A DNA stretch of 64,000 nt from Sphingobacterium rhinopitheci (lineage in GTDB: Bacteria > Bacteroidota > Bacteroidia > Sphingobacteriales > Sphingobacteriaceae), in NCBI RefSeq assembly GCF_022627575.1, contig NZ_JADEYQ010000015.1, positions 1 to 64,000 on the forward strand, in the 5' to 3' direction. Positions 52,551 to 62,431 of the stretch are shown here, one piece after another (the stretch's first letter is position 1; every line of letters starts with the position of its first letter). The notes under the pieces were generated by a model that saw only the letters and a program-made list of their open reading frames with translations, was not told the DNA's origin and ran no database searches. Made by a program: the position numbers and the translations under genes.

Positions 52551-52608
52551 TTAGTGTTCAAAAGATATGTGAAGCCTTCCTCTTAAAAAGAGGAAGGCTT
52601 TTTTTGTT
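52525..52608 (+). promoter_or_regulatory. Attenuator: antiterminator and terminator of thrABC
   Basis: GAGGAAG inside the leader ORF (52525-52531) is the same seven bases as the core of the terminator's 3' arm (52590-52596). It can therefore pair with CTTCCTC in the terminator's 5' arm (52577-52583) and prevent termination. GAAGTACTTC at 52528-52537 is self-complementary and could form a competing pairing that frees the terminator. The stalling codons lie upstream, as needed for Thr/Ile-responsive attenuation. Confidence 0.68.
52572..52607 (+). terminator. Leader terminator of the threonine operon
   Basis: AAGCCTTCCTCTT (52572-52584) pairs perfectly with AAGAGGAAGGCTT (52588-52600) around AAA and is followed by a T run. 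It lies 40 bases before thrA, so unregulated it would block the operon. Confidence 0.88.
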
Positions 52609-52646
52609 AGTCACTTATTTTAAACAACTATAAACAATAAACCAGT

Positions 52647-55097
52647 ATGAAAGTATTAAAGTTTGGGGGAACTTCAGTCGGTTCTAAAGAGAGTATAAGG
52701 GCTGTTCTTGATATCGTAAAAAAATCTCATGATAATGGAGAAAAGCCTTTGGTCGTATTATCGGCAATGGCTGGCGTAACCAATCTTTTATCTAAGATGG
52801 CAGACAATGCTGCCGAACGCTTATCATTTGATGCCGATATACAATATTTAGAAGAGAAACATTTTGCTGTTGTAAAGGAGTTAATCGCAGTAAAATATCA
52901 AAATCCGGTACTTACCAAATTAAAGTTGATGCTTAATGATCTTGAAGAAATCCTTCATGGTGTATTTGCATTAAAAGAACTTAGTCCACAATCTAAAGAT
53001 TTAATTGTTTCTTTTGGCGAGCGTTTTTCCAATTATTTGGTATCTAAAATTATGGAACAATATATCCAAGATGCTTTATATATCGATGCTTCGCATTATG
53101 TAAAGACGGATTCTAATTTTGGAAATGCACATTTGAATGAAGAATTAACTACACAATTAATACAATCTTTGGCGATAACACATGCAGATAAGTTATTATT
53201 TGTAACAGGTTTCATCGGCTCTAACGACAAAGGTCGTATAACTACATTAGGACGCGGCGGCTCTGATTATACAGCGGCTATTTTTGGATCTGTATTAAAT
53301 GCGGAGGTCATTGAGATATGGACGGATGTGAATGGTATGCTTACAGCTGATCCTCGTATTGTGAAAAAAGCATTTTCTCTACCTGTTCTATCGTATACGG
53401 AAGCGATGGAGTTATCTTATTTCGGCGCTAAGGTGATCTATCCACCGACGATGATTCCTGCCTTTATGAAGCGTATTCCTATCGCTATACGTAATACTTT
53501 TGACCCCGAATTTGCAGGTACATTTATTCAGTTTGCATCAGATTGTACGCAATATCCTATCAAAGGTATTTCTTCCATATCGGATATCTCTATTATCAAT
53601 CTTTCGGGATCGGGGATGATTGGAAAATCGGGCTTCTCTGGGCGATTATTTACGTTGTTGGCGCGCGAGCAAATCAATGTGGTATTGATTACGCAATCGT
53701 CATCTGAGCACAGTATTACTTTTGCAGTAAATCCTTCTGATGCTGAAAAAGCATTGAAGCTCATCGGTCAAGAATTTGAATTGGAATTGGAAGCAGCTAA
53801 GTTGGTGATTCCCGAGGTAGAAGAAAATCTATCTGTACTGGCAATCGTGGGTGAAAATATGAAACGTACGCCAGGTATGTCCGGTAAATTATTTGCTGCT
53901 TTAGGACGTAATGGTATCAATGTACGTGCTATAGCACAAGGATCTTCTGAGTTTAATATTTCGGTTATTATTTCCAAAGATGATCTAGCCAAAGCATTAA
54001 ATGCTGTACATGATGCTTTTTTTGCGGAGCTAAAGAAAACATTACATGTTTTTAATTTGGGTACCGGAAATATTGGAGCGACATTATTCCGACAGTTAGC
54101 CGAACAGCATGACTTTTTGTTGGAAAATAATGATATTGAAATAAAAGTAGTAGGTGTTTCAAATTCACGAAAAATGGTGTTCAATTTAGAGGGCATTAAT
54201 TTGGATACTTGGAGCGATGAGTTAGACGAAAAGGGGGAGTTAGCGGATTTGTCAGGTTTCGTAGAAAAGATGAAAGCTTTTAATTTGCCAAATTGTGTGT
54301 TTATAGATAATACAGCCAGTAAAGTGCCGGCCACATATTATGAAGATATTTTTAAAGCTAATATATCTATTGTTACGTGTAATAAAATAGCTAATTCTGG
54401 AGAGTATGCACAATATCGTTTGTTACATGATACGGCACGTAAGCATGGCGTAGATTTCTTCTATGAAACTAACGTAGGTGCAGGTTTACCTATCGTTAGT
54501 GTTTTAAAGGATTTGATGCTCAGTGGAGATCGTATTTTGAAAATTGAAGCTATTCTTTCAGGTACTATATCTTATATCTTTAATAATTTTATAGGCGATG
54601 CTTCTTTCTATGATGTGGTGAAGAAAGCCCAAGAATTAGGATATACAGAACCTGATCCTCGCGATGATTTAGGAGGTGTTGATTTTATGCGTAAGATGTT
54701 GATTTTGGCTCGTGATGCTGGCCATAAGATGGAGTCTTCAGATGTAAATTTGGGTGCTATTTTACCAGAATCATGCTTGAAGGCTAATTCGGTAGATGAA
54801 TTTTATACTGAATTATTAAAGGCTGATAAATATTTTAATAGCTTGAAAGAAAAGGCAGCAGCAGCGCATAAAGTTATTCGTTATATCGGCAAATTAGAAA
54901 ATGGAAAAGTGGATATTTCTTTACAGTTTGTAGATGAAAATCATCCTTTCTATGCCTTATCAGGCAGTGACAATATTATATCTTTTACGACAGAACGTTA
55001 CAAAGAAAGACCGTTAGTGGTAAAGGGGCCAGGTGCTGGTGCTGAAGTAACTGCAGGTGGTGTATTTGCGGACTTAGTAAATGTTGGGTCAAAATAA
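52647..55097 (+). CDS. thrA: Bifunctional aspartokinase / homoserine dehydrogenase I
   Basis: An 816-residue fusion catalysing the first and third steps from aspartate to homoserine. The kinase part (about 1-290) has KFGGTSVGSKESI at the start and TLGRGGSDYTAAIFGSVLNA. Two ACT domains (about 305-460), with signatures such as GENMKRTPGMSGKLFAALGR, bind threonine for feedback. The dehydrogenase part (about 465-816) has the NADP motif NLGTGNIGATLFRQL, then FYETNVGAGLPIVSVLKDLM and DPRDDLGGVDFMRKMLILAR. It is the first gene of thrABC, under the attenuator. Confidence 0.97.
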   Translation: MKVLKFGGTSVGSKESIRAVLDIVKKSHDNGEKPLVVLSAMAGVTNLLSKMADNAAERLSFDADIQYLEEKHFAVVKELIAVKYQNPVLTKLKLMLNDLEEILHGVFALKELSPQSKDLIVSFGERFSNYLVSKIMEQYIQDALYIDASHYVKTDSNFGNAHLNEELTTQLIQSLAITHADKLLFVTGFIGSNDKGRITTLGRGGSDYTAAIFGSVLNAEVIEIWTDVNGMLTADPRIVKKAFSLPVLSYTEAMELSYFGAKVIYPPTMIPAFMKRIPIAIRNTFDPEFAGTFIQFASDCTQYPIKGISSISDISIINLSGSGMIGKSGFSGRLFTLLAREQINVVLITQSSSEHSITFAVNPSDAEKALKLIGQEFELELEAAKLVIPEVEENLSVLAIVGENMKRTPGMSGKLFAALGRNGINVRAIAQGSSEFNISVIISKDDLAKALNAVHDAFFAELKKTLHVFNLGTGNIGATLFRQLAEQHDFLLENNDIEIKVVGVSNSRKMVFNLEGINLDTWSDELDEKGELADLSGFVEKMKAFNLPNCVFIDNTASKVPATYYEDIFKANISIVTCNKIANSGEYAQYRLLHDTARKHGVDFFYETNVGAGLPIVSVLKDLMLSGDRILKIEAILSGTISYIFNNFIGDASFYDVVKKAQELGYTEPDPRDDLGGVDFMRKMLILARDAGHKMESSDVNLGAILPESCLKANSVDEFYTELLKADKYFNSLKEKAAAAHKVIRYIGKLENGKVDISLQFVDENHPFYALSGSDNIISFTTERYKERPLVVKGPGAGAEVTAGGVFADLVNVGSK

Positions 55098-55111
55098 TTA
55101 TTAGAGAAAAA

Positions 55112-56113
55112 ATGTCAAATAATAAAGTGTCAACATCTATTGAAGGAAAAGCAGACCTATCACATGCAGTAGATAAAATTCGTGTATTTGCACCTGCTAC
55201 GGTAGCAAATATGATATGTGGATTTGATATATTAGGATTCGCTGTAGATCACCCTGGTGATGAGGTGAAGATGTATAAAGTACCAACTCCTGGTGTTCGT
55301 ATTCGTTCTATTGAAGGCGATGATGGACGACTTCCTTTGGATGCTGACAAGAATACTGTCAGTGCCTGTGTCAAGATGCTGCTTCGTGATTTGGGAATAT
55401 TAGACCACATCGGTATTGAGATTGAATTGATTAAACATATGCCTATCGGTTCGGGTTTAGGATCTAGTTCCGCAAGTACTGTTGCTGGCTTATTCGCTAT
55501 AAATGCGCTGTTAGGATTTCCATTGACCAAGGATGAGTTGATGCCTTATTGTGTAGAAGGCGAACGTTTGGCTTGTGGCCACGGTCACGCAGACAATGTT
55601 GCGCCTGCATTGATGGGGGGTGTTACCTTGATACGTGGACAGGAGGATTTGGATGTCATCAAATTGCCTGTTCCGCCAAAATTATATGCTGGTATTGTAT
55701 TCCCTCAAGTTGATGTGCCGACACGCGAAGCCAGACAACTAATCAAAGACAAAGTATTGTTGAAAGATGCGGTCGTACAATGGGGAAATATTGCTGGATT
55801 AATAGCTGGTTTATTTCAACATGATTATGAACTTATTGGTCGTAGTATGCATGATGTATTAATTGAACCTACTCGAGCAATATTGATTCCTGAGTTTTAT
55901 GAGATGAAGCGTATAGCTTTAGAAAATGGAGCATTGAGTTTCGGTATTTCTGGGTCAGGGCCATCTGTTGTGGCTATTACTAAAGGAGAAGAAATTGCTC
56001 GAATCGTGACCGAAAAGATTAAAGCGCATTTGTCAGCACGAGATATTGAGAGCTATCAATATGTATCTAATGTGAACGTAGAAGGTCCAAAAGTATTACC
56101 ATTTAATGATTAA
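55112..56113 (+). CDS. thrB: Homoserine kinase
   Basis: A 333-residue GHMP kinase phosphorylating homoserine. The N-terminal VFAPATVANMICGFDILGFA is diagnostic, the ATP loop is PIGSGLGSSSASTVAGL, and FGISGSGPSVVAI is the third GHMP motif. The N-terminus has an extension of about 25 residues before the domain. It starts 14 bases after thrA and is followed by thrC after 6 bases. Confidence 0.96.
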   Translation: MSNNKVSTSIEGKADLSHAVDKIRVFAPATVANMICGFDILGFAVDHPGDEVKMYKVPTPGVRIRSIEGDDGRLPLDADKNTVSACVKMLLRDLGILDHIGIEIELIKHMPIGSGLGSSSASTVAGLFAINALLGFPLTKDELMPYCVEGERLACGHGHADNVAPALMGGVTLIRGQEDLDVIKLPVPPKLYAGIVFPQVDVPTREARQLIKDKVLLKDAVVQWGNIAGLIAGLFQHDYELIGRSMHDVLIEPTRAILIPEFYEMKRIALENGALSFGISGSGPSVVAITKGEEIARIVTEKIKAHLSARDIESYQYVSNVNVEGPKVLPFND

Positions 56114-56119
56114 TAGGAA

Positions 56120-57427
56120 ATGAAATTATATAGTACAAATAATAAAGATTTACGTGTTTCTTTTGAAGAAGCTGTTTTTAATTCTTTGCCACAAGACAAA
56201 GGGTTATATATGCCTGTAGAGATACCTCAATTGGATCCATTATTTATAAAAAATATTCAACAGTATTCCTTACAGGAGATTGCCTTTACGGTAGCTAATG
56301 CTTTAATAGGCGATGATATCCCTAGAGAAGATTTAAAGAATATTGTGGAAGATGCCATTAATTTTGATGCACCTGTCAAGTTTTTAGATTCTACTACGGC
56401 CGTATTGGAGTTGTTTCACGGACCTTCATATGCCTTCAAAGATTTTGGTGCTCGATTTATGAGCCGTGTGATGGGTTATTTTGCGAAAGATGGTGATCAA
56501 TTGTTAGATGTATTAGTGGCTACATCGGGCGATACCGGTGGTGCTGTAGCATTGGGGTTTTTGGGTGTAGCAGGTACGCGTGTTACCATCCTTTATCCTA
56601 AAGGAAAAGTATCAAAAGTACAAGAAGAGCAATTGACAACAAATGGACAAAATATTCGCGCTTTAGAAGTTGACGGTACCTTTGATGATTGTCAAGCTTT
56701 GGTAAAGCAAGCTTTTAATGATCAAGAATTGAATCAGCAGTTGCGATTAACTTCAGCTAATTCTATCAACATTGCGCGTTTGATACCTCAAACATTTTAT
56801 TACTTCTGGGCTTATGCACAGTTGAAATCTCAAGGTATTAATGAGGTTGTGTTTACGGTACCTAGTGGTAATTTTGGTAATATTGGTGCTGGTTTATTAG
56901 CGTATAAATTAGGCCTTCCAGTAAAACATTTTGTTGCAGGAACAAACGTGAATGATGTAGTTCCACGTTTCTTACAAAGTGGCTCTTATGATCCAAAACC
57001 TTCCATCCAGACATTAGCTAATGCGATGGATGTCGGTAATCCGAGCAACTGGGTACGTATTCAAGATTTGTTTGCACATAATTTGGACGATTTGCGTGCG
57101 TTGATTTCATCATATACATATACAGATGAACAAACAAAAGTCGCTATGCAAGAATTATATGACAAATACAATTATATTGCTTGTCCACATACGGCAATTG
57201 CTTATATGGCAGCAGAAGCTTTTAAGAAAGATTTTCCCGGTGAATATGCTTCCGTGTTTTTATCTACCGCACATCCGTGCAAATTCCCTGATGGAATTGA
57301 AGCTTCTATTTTTGAACACGTAACCTATCCAAAAGGAGCAACAGAATTGGCTGAAAAGCCTAAATTGGCACATGATTTAAAAGTTTCCTATGAAGAATTT
57401 AAGACGTATCTGCTAGATAATAAATAA
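56120..57427 (+). CDS. thrC: Threonine synthase
   Basis: A 435-residue PLP enzyme converting O-phosphohomoserine to threonine. KLYSTNNKDLRVSFEEAV and the LPQDKGLYMPVEIP stretch at the start are typical. The PLP lysine is in GPSYAFKDFGARFMSRV, phosphate binding in ATSGDTGGAVALGFLGV. It is the last gene of the operon and is followed by a strong terminator. Confidence 0.97.
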   Translation: MKLYSTNNKDLRVSFEEAVFNSLPQDKGLYMPVEIPQLDPLFIKNIQQYSLQEIAFTVANALIGDDIPREDLKNIVEDAINFDAPVKFLDSTTAVLELFHGPSYAFKDFGARFMSRVMGYFAKDGDQLLDVLVATSGDTGGAVALGFLGVAGTRVTILYPKGKVSKVQEEQLTTNGQNIRALEVDGTFDDCQALVKQAFNDQELNQQLRLTSANSINIARLIPQTFYYFWAYAQLKSQGINEVVFTVPSGNFGNIGAGLLAYKLGLPVKHFVAGTNVNDVVPRFLQSGSYDPKPSIQTLANAMDVGNPSNWVRIQDLFAHNLDDLRALISSYTYTDEQTKVAMQELYDKYNYIACPHTAIAYMAAEAFKKDFPGEYASVFLSTAHPCKFPDGIEASIFEHVTYPKGATELAEKPKLAHDLKVSYEEFKTYLLDNK

Positions 57428-57447
57428 CAGTATATAACTTAATTATT

Positions 57448-57485
57448 AAAAGCGGTGTTTATGCAAGTAAACACCGCTTTTTTTT
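57448..57485 (+). terminator. Terminator of the thr operon
   Basis: AAAAGCGGTGTTTA (57448-57461) pairs perfectly with TAAACACCGCTTTT (57468-57481), followed by T. Confidence 0.88.
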
Positions 57486-57587
57486 GTTAAAATGGCATCG
57501 TAATTATGTTTTGTTATGATATATCATATTTTTTAGCGTAATTCGTTGATAATACTTAAATTATTACTACCTCTAAATCTATTGCAT

Positions 57588-60500
57588 ATGTCATTAAATG
57601 AATGTGGCAAAAAAGAAACTTTGCGAAGTCACTTTTCACAGCGTGTACCAAAATTAGGGACAGTTTTCTTATCCTGTTTGTTGATGGTATCGTATAGTGA
57701 GGCCAAGGTAATGTCAAATTCTGACTTATCTTCTTTCCAGCAATTAAGTCTAAGCAAACAATATCAACAAAATATAATAACAGGTAAAGTAGTTGATGGC
57801 TTTGGTAATCCTGTCTCGGGGGTGTTAATCACTGTTAAAGGATCCGCCTACAAAAGTACAACCTCTGCAGATGGTGCTTTTTCGATACAGGCAAAGCTTG
57901 GAGATGATTTGTTATTAACGCATGTTTCTTATTTTGCAAAGACCGTAACGGTCAATAAAGCGACAGATTTTATCATAACTATCGAACAGAATGATAACCT
58001 ATTAGATGAAGTAGTGGTTACGGGATATACCGATTATTCAAAAAATAAAAGTGCTAGTGCTTCTACTCAAGTGGCTGCGAAGGATATCAATCAGGTACCT
58101 ATGAGCTCTTTGGATCAAATACTTCAAGGACGCGTACCAGGGTTGTCTGTATCTTCCAGCTCAGGCCAACCTGGGCAATCGGCGTCCGTAGTGATTCGTG
58201 GCGTTGGATCCATCAATGGTACGACTTCCCCCTTATATGTGATGGATGGGATACCTATCGAGAGTGGTTATTTTCAAACTATAAACCCGCAAGATATAGA
58301 ATCTATGGATGTCTTGAAAGATGCTTCTGCTAAAGCTCTTTATGGTTCTCGTGGCTCTAACGGTGTTATCTTGATTACAACAAAAAAAGGTAAAAGGGGG
58401 CAGCTAAATATAAATTACAGTTCACAATATGGCTTTTCTACCTTAACACAGCCTACTTTCGTAATGATGGATACAAGAGAGCGTCTCCGTTTTGAAGAAG
58501 AGGTCGGTTTGGAAACGGGACGAAATATTGGTCCAGGATGGACTTATTCTAAACGAAACCCCAATTATTCCACACAAAATAGTAATTGGCAACAACAAGC
58601 AGATCAACTATTGGATAGCTTGGGCAATGTAAATACCGATTGGCGTGATTTATTTTTTCAAAAAGGTAGATTTATGGAGCAACAGGTTAGTCTAAGTGGT
58701 GGAAATGAAAATGTACAAACGTATAATTCTTTTGGTTTCTTGCAAGAAGAGGGCCTAGTCAAAGAAACAGGAATGAATAGATATTCCTTGCGAAGTAACA
58801 CAAATTTTAACTATGGAAAATTTACGGCCGGTATTAATTTTAATTTAGGATATTCCAAATCTAGGTTTACCTATAATGAAGGAGGTACAGGAGTTGGTTC
58901 TCCTATGGCATCTGTTTATTATGCCTTGCCTTATGAATATCCATATACTGCAGACGGAGTTTTTCATGCTACAGATGGTGATATTACTTTTTTGGATACT
59001 AGAGAAGGTAGTAGAGGTATAGATGTTCTAAATGGTACCTCTGATAAGACTGATCAATTGAAAGCCTTAGTCGCTGTAAATTTAGCCTATCAATTTACGG
59101 ATTATTTAAAATTTACAACCCGTGTAGGGGTTGATCTTCGTAATTCTACAGATCAGAACTTCATAGATCCTGCTTCCTATATTGGGAGCACACAAATTGG
59201 GAAAAAAGGATCTTTTGGTGAAGGTAGTAGACGTAATTTTGGTTTATCTACGACTTCAGGATTGACCTATGCTAAAACAATAGATATTCATGATTTTGAA
59301 GTATCTGGATTTTTCGAATATGTATATAACGATTATAGAGGGTTTAGTTACTTAGGATATGGTGTTGATGATAGATTGCCCGAAACACCAGCAGGAATTA
59401 CAGTGAGTACTTCATTTTTACCCATTATTAATGGTAGCCGAAATTCTAATGCATTAGCTTCATACATGGGTGTCGCGCGTTACACCTTATTAGATCGTTA
59501 TACATTGACAGGTAGCTATCGTTATGATGGTGCTTCCTTATCTGCTGTTCCATTAAAGAATCGTTGGCATGGTTTCTATTCTTTGGGCGCAGTGTGGGAT
59601 GTTAAGCGCGAAAATTTTTTAAAAGATATAACTTTAATCCCTGTATTCAGATTGCGTGCTAGTTATGGACAGACTGCTAGTCCATTTAGTGTTAATTTTG
59701 CCTATTTGGCGGCTTATTCTGTAGGTACATCATATGGAGGGCAACCAGGATTGCAACCAACAAATGTACCTAATCCAGATTTTGATTGGGAATATGTAGA
59801 TGAATTTAATACAGGTTTTGACCTTTCATTATTTCAAACACAGCGCATTAAGCTTTCCTTAGATTGGTACAATCGGATAACTAACAATATGTTTATTGAG
59901 CAACCTGTATCTATTACTGCTGGAGCAGAGTCAGGTAAAGCATTTTTGAGTACGGGCAAAATGCGTAATAGAGGCATTGAGGTTAGTCTTAGTGGCGATC
60001 TAATACAAACGACAGATTTCAATTGGAATATCGGTGTTAATGCGGCTTATAACAAAAATGCAATCTTACGTGTAACAGATATTGCTGATGAGCTGTTGGA
60101 TGGGGATGCACGCATTATAAAAGTAGGCTTGCCATATGGTACATATTATGCTCCACAATGGGCTGGTGTAGATCCTGCAAATGGGGATGCATTGTACTAT
60201 AATCGAGATGGATCTACGACTACCACCTATAATGAAGAAAACCAAGCTGTTGCTTTAGGGGTAAATATGTTTCCTAAGTTTACAGGCGGTATTACGACAG
60301 GTTTCCGTTGGAAGGATTTATCATTAAGTGCTTTGTTTAGTTTTGTTTCTGATGTTTCTAGATGGAATAATATAGATTTCTATAATGAAAATGAACGTTA
60401 CATGACGAGCAATCAAAGTAAGCGTATGTTGTATGATCGTTGGAAGAAACCCGGGGATGAAGCTACCTTACAACGTATCGATGTGCCTCGTAATTTTACA

Positions 60501-60743
60501 TCCAAAGATATTCAAGATGCTTCTTATATGCGCTTGCGAAACTTGAAAGTTAATTATAGCATTCCTGTAGCTTCTGTATTTAATACGAAGATTTTTAAAT
60601 CTATTGATGTATTTGCACAAGGAGAAAATCTATTTACATGGACAAAATGGAGAGGGCTAGATCCTGAAAATAGTCTTCAATATGGTCGTTTTGAGTATCC
60701 TAATGCTAGGAAATATACAGCAGGAATTAACATCAACTTTTAA
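57588..60743 (+). CDS. SusC/RagA family TonB-linked outer membrane transporter
   Basis: A 1051-residue outer membrane receptor, started at the ATG at 57588 (an upstream in-frame start at 57546 would disrupt the signal). A signal with a long charged n-region (hydrophobic core LGTVFLSCLLMVSYSEA) is followed by the carboxypeptidase-D-like regulatory domain (IITGKVVDGFGNPVSGVLIT, about residues 63-145), a TonB-box-like DEVVVTGY, the plug (about 165-275, with VVIRGVGSIN and GSRGSNGVILITTKKG) and the beta barrel to the end. It forms an uptake pair with the SusD-like lipoprotein encoded 11 bases downstream. Neighbours suggest an isoaspartyl peptide ligand. Confidence 0.95.
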   Translation: MSLNECGKKETLRSHFSQRVPKLGTVFLSCLLMVSYSEAKVMSNSDLSSFQQLSLSKQYQQNIITGKVVDGFGNPVSGVLITVKGSAYKSTTSADGAFSIQAKLGDDLLLTHVSYFAKTVTVNKATDFIITIEQNDNLLDEVVVTGYTDYSKNKSASASTQVAAKDINQVPMSSLDQILQGRVPGLSVSSSSGQPGQSASVVIRGVGSINGTTSPLYVMDGIPIESGYFQTINPQDIESMDVLKDASAKALYGSRGSNGVILITTKKGKRGQLNINYSSQYGFSTLTQPTFVMMDTRERLRFEEEVGLETGRNIGPGWTYSKRNPNYSTQNSNWQQQADQLLDSLGNVNTDWRDLFFQKGRFMEQQVSLSGGNENVQTYNSFGFLQEEGLVKETGMNRYSLRSNTNFNYGKFTAGINFNLGYSKSRFTYNEGGTGVGSPMASVYYALPYEYPYTADGVFHATDGDITFLDTREGSRGIDVLNGTSDKTDQLKALVAVNLAYQFTDYLKFTTRVGVDLRNSTDQNFIDPASYIGSTQIGKKGSFGEGSRRNFGLSTTSGLTYAKTIDIHDFEVSGFFEYVYNDYRGFSYLGYGVDDRLPETPAGITVSTSFLPIINGSRNSNALASYMGVARYTLLDRYTLTGSYRYDGASLSAVPLKNRWHGFYSLGAVWDVKRENFLKDITLIPVFRLRASYGQTASPFSVNFAYLAAYSVGTSYGGQPGLQPTNVPNPDFDWEYVDEFNTGFDLSLFQTQRIKLSLDWYNRITNNMFIEQPVSITAGAESGKAFLSTGKMRNRGIEVSLSGDLIQTTDFNWNIGVNAAYNKNAILRVTDIADELLDGDARIIKVGLPYGTYYAPQWAGVDPANGDALYYNRDGSTTTTYNEENQAVALGVNMFPKFTGGITTGFRWKDLSLSALFSFVSDVSRWNNIDFYNENERYMTSNQSKRMLYDRWKKPGDEATLQRIDVPRNFTSKDIQDASYMRLRNLKVNYSIPVASVFNTKIFKSIDVFAQGENLFTWTKWRGLDPENSLQYGRFEYPNARKYTAGININF

Positions 60744-60754
60744 TTTAGAGCGTT

Positions 60755-62176
60755 ATGAAAATCAATAAAATATTTATCTTATTATCGGTTGTAGGCTTAT
60801 GTTTTCAATCCTGTGATAAATTGGATAGCACATCAACGGATTCTATAGATTCTAACAAAGCATTCCGTAATGTTGATGATGTAAATATGGGTGTACTTGG
60901 GGCTTATGTTCCTATTACAACTACTTTAATTGAAGCAGGGGCTATTGTTTCAGACGAAGTAATGATGCCGCAGGAAAATACAGTGTCAAATTCATCTTTG
61001 CACAAATGGCAATATAATTCAAGTTCAGGAACAGTTACAGCAGCATTAACAGATTATTATATTGTGATAAATAGAGTAAATCTTGTTTTAGAGGCGTTAC
61101 CTACCGTTGCAGTAACTGCAAATACACAGCAGGTATTGAATCAATATCATGCAGAGTTACTAGCACTAAGAGCTTATAGTCATTTTGAGCTGCTAAGAGC
61201 TTATGCTTCCAAATATGATATGGATGGTATGGGAATTCCTTATAAGAAGACCTCCTCTTTAACGTATCCTGAGCGTCCTACCGTAGCGGCTAATTTTGTA
61301 GATATAAATGCCGACTTGACTGCAGCAAAGGATTTAATGCCTGCTACCTTTAATAGCATCAATCGTATTTCAAAAACCGCTATTTCGGCAATTCAAGCAC
61401 GTGTAGCCCTTTATGAGAAAAATTGGGATAATGCAATAAAATATGCTACTGAGGTTATTAATAATCAACAATTGGCATCAAAGTCTGATTTCCCAAAAAT
61501 ATGGACAGACAATACATCAGCAGAAATTGTATGGCAGTTGGCACGCGAAGTTGGGGAATCTAGATTAGGTGCTTCCTTTTATCGTGAAACGGGAGGAATA
61601 GTATTGTATGCACCATCATTCAAATTAAGAAGCCAGTTTAATATTGTAGATGATATCCGTTATGCTAGTTATATTAAATATGACCAATCGAGAGAAGCTA
61701 ATTCGGGAGGGGCAAAGTCTGCATATTTGATAAATAAATACATAGGCGGAAATAATGCCTCTCCTGGTTTGACTAATGTAAAACTATTTCGTGTAGGAGA
61801 GATGTATTTAATCCGTGCTGAAGCAGAAGTGGAGAAAAATCCTACCGCAGGTATAGCAGCTGCAAATTCGGATTTGAATACACTTAGAGCTGCACGTATA
61901 CATAATTATACAAATCAAACTGTATCCACTAAAGAAGATGTAATAGATGCTGTTTATATCGAAAGATTCAAGGAATTAGCTTTTGAAGGACATCGTTTCT
62001 TTGATTTGAAAAGAAGAAATCTTCCCATACAGCGTGTAGTTCAAGATTTGACTGATGTGATCACAATAAGCCAATTGACGAATAAAGATGCGCAATATTG
62101 TTTTCCTATAGCTGCAGATGAGATGTCTGTAAATAAGCAAATGAAGCAAAATCCATTTTATTCTTCAAATGAATAA
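60755..62176 (+). CDS. SusD/RagB family nutrient-binding lipoprotein
   Basis: A 473-residue surface lipoprotein. Lipobox VVGLCFQSC places the lipidated cysteine at about residue 20. The helical SusD core is visible: VNLVLEALPTV, YHAELLALRAYSHFELLRAY, and toward the end FKELAFEGHRFFDLKRRNLP, a typical C-terminal RagB/SusD signature. It caps the SusC barrel and delivers ligand. It lies between the SusC gene and the isoaspartyl peptidase gene, 255 bases before the latter. Confidence 0.95.
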   Translation: MKINKIFILLSVVGLCFQSCDKLDSTSTDSIDSNKAFRNVDDVNMGVLGAYVPITTTLIEAGAIVSDEVMMPQENTVSNSSLHKWQYNSSSGTVTAALTDYYIVINRVNLVLEALPTVAVTANTQQVLNQYHAELLALRAYSHFELLRAYASKYDMDGMGIPYKKTSSLTYPERPTVAANFVDINADLTAAKDLMPATFNSINRISKTAISAIQARVALYEKNWDNAIKYATEVINNQQLASKSDFPKIWTDNTSAEIVWQLAREVGESRLGASFYRETGGIVLYAPSFKLRSQFNIVDDIRYASYIKYDQSREANSGGAKSAYLINKYIGGNNASPGLTNVKLFRVGEMYLIRAEAEVEKNPTAGIAAANSDLNTLRAARIHNYTNQTVSTKEDVIDAVYIERFKELAFEGHRFFDLKRRNLPIQRVVQDLTDVITISQLTNKDAQYCFPIAADEMSVNKQMKQNPFYSSNE

Positions 62177-62431
62177 GGTAACAGATCAATAGATGCTTTT
62201 TAGTATTGTCGATTTAGGGAGGAAAATAAAAGTATTTTTAATAGTGATAAGTTGTTAAGCTTTAGTTCTTAAATAAAGAATCTTGTATAAAATTATGGAA
62301 GCAACAATATCGGGATAGAAATACCTATTTATGCCCAAATTGATTGAACCAATAGCTGCAAGAGAATTGAATGTGGTAGATTATTTTTGGTAAATAACGG
62401 TTTATATAGAAGCAGATTAAAAAAAGTTGAT

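Noticed and set aside
53768-54334. 188-codon frame antisense to thrA
   Set aside because: Lies wholly inside the unambiguous aspartokinase/homoserine dehydrogenase gene; Ser/Asn-rich composition is typical of an antisense shadow.
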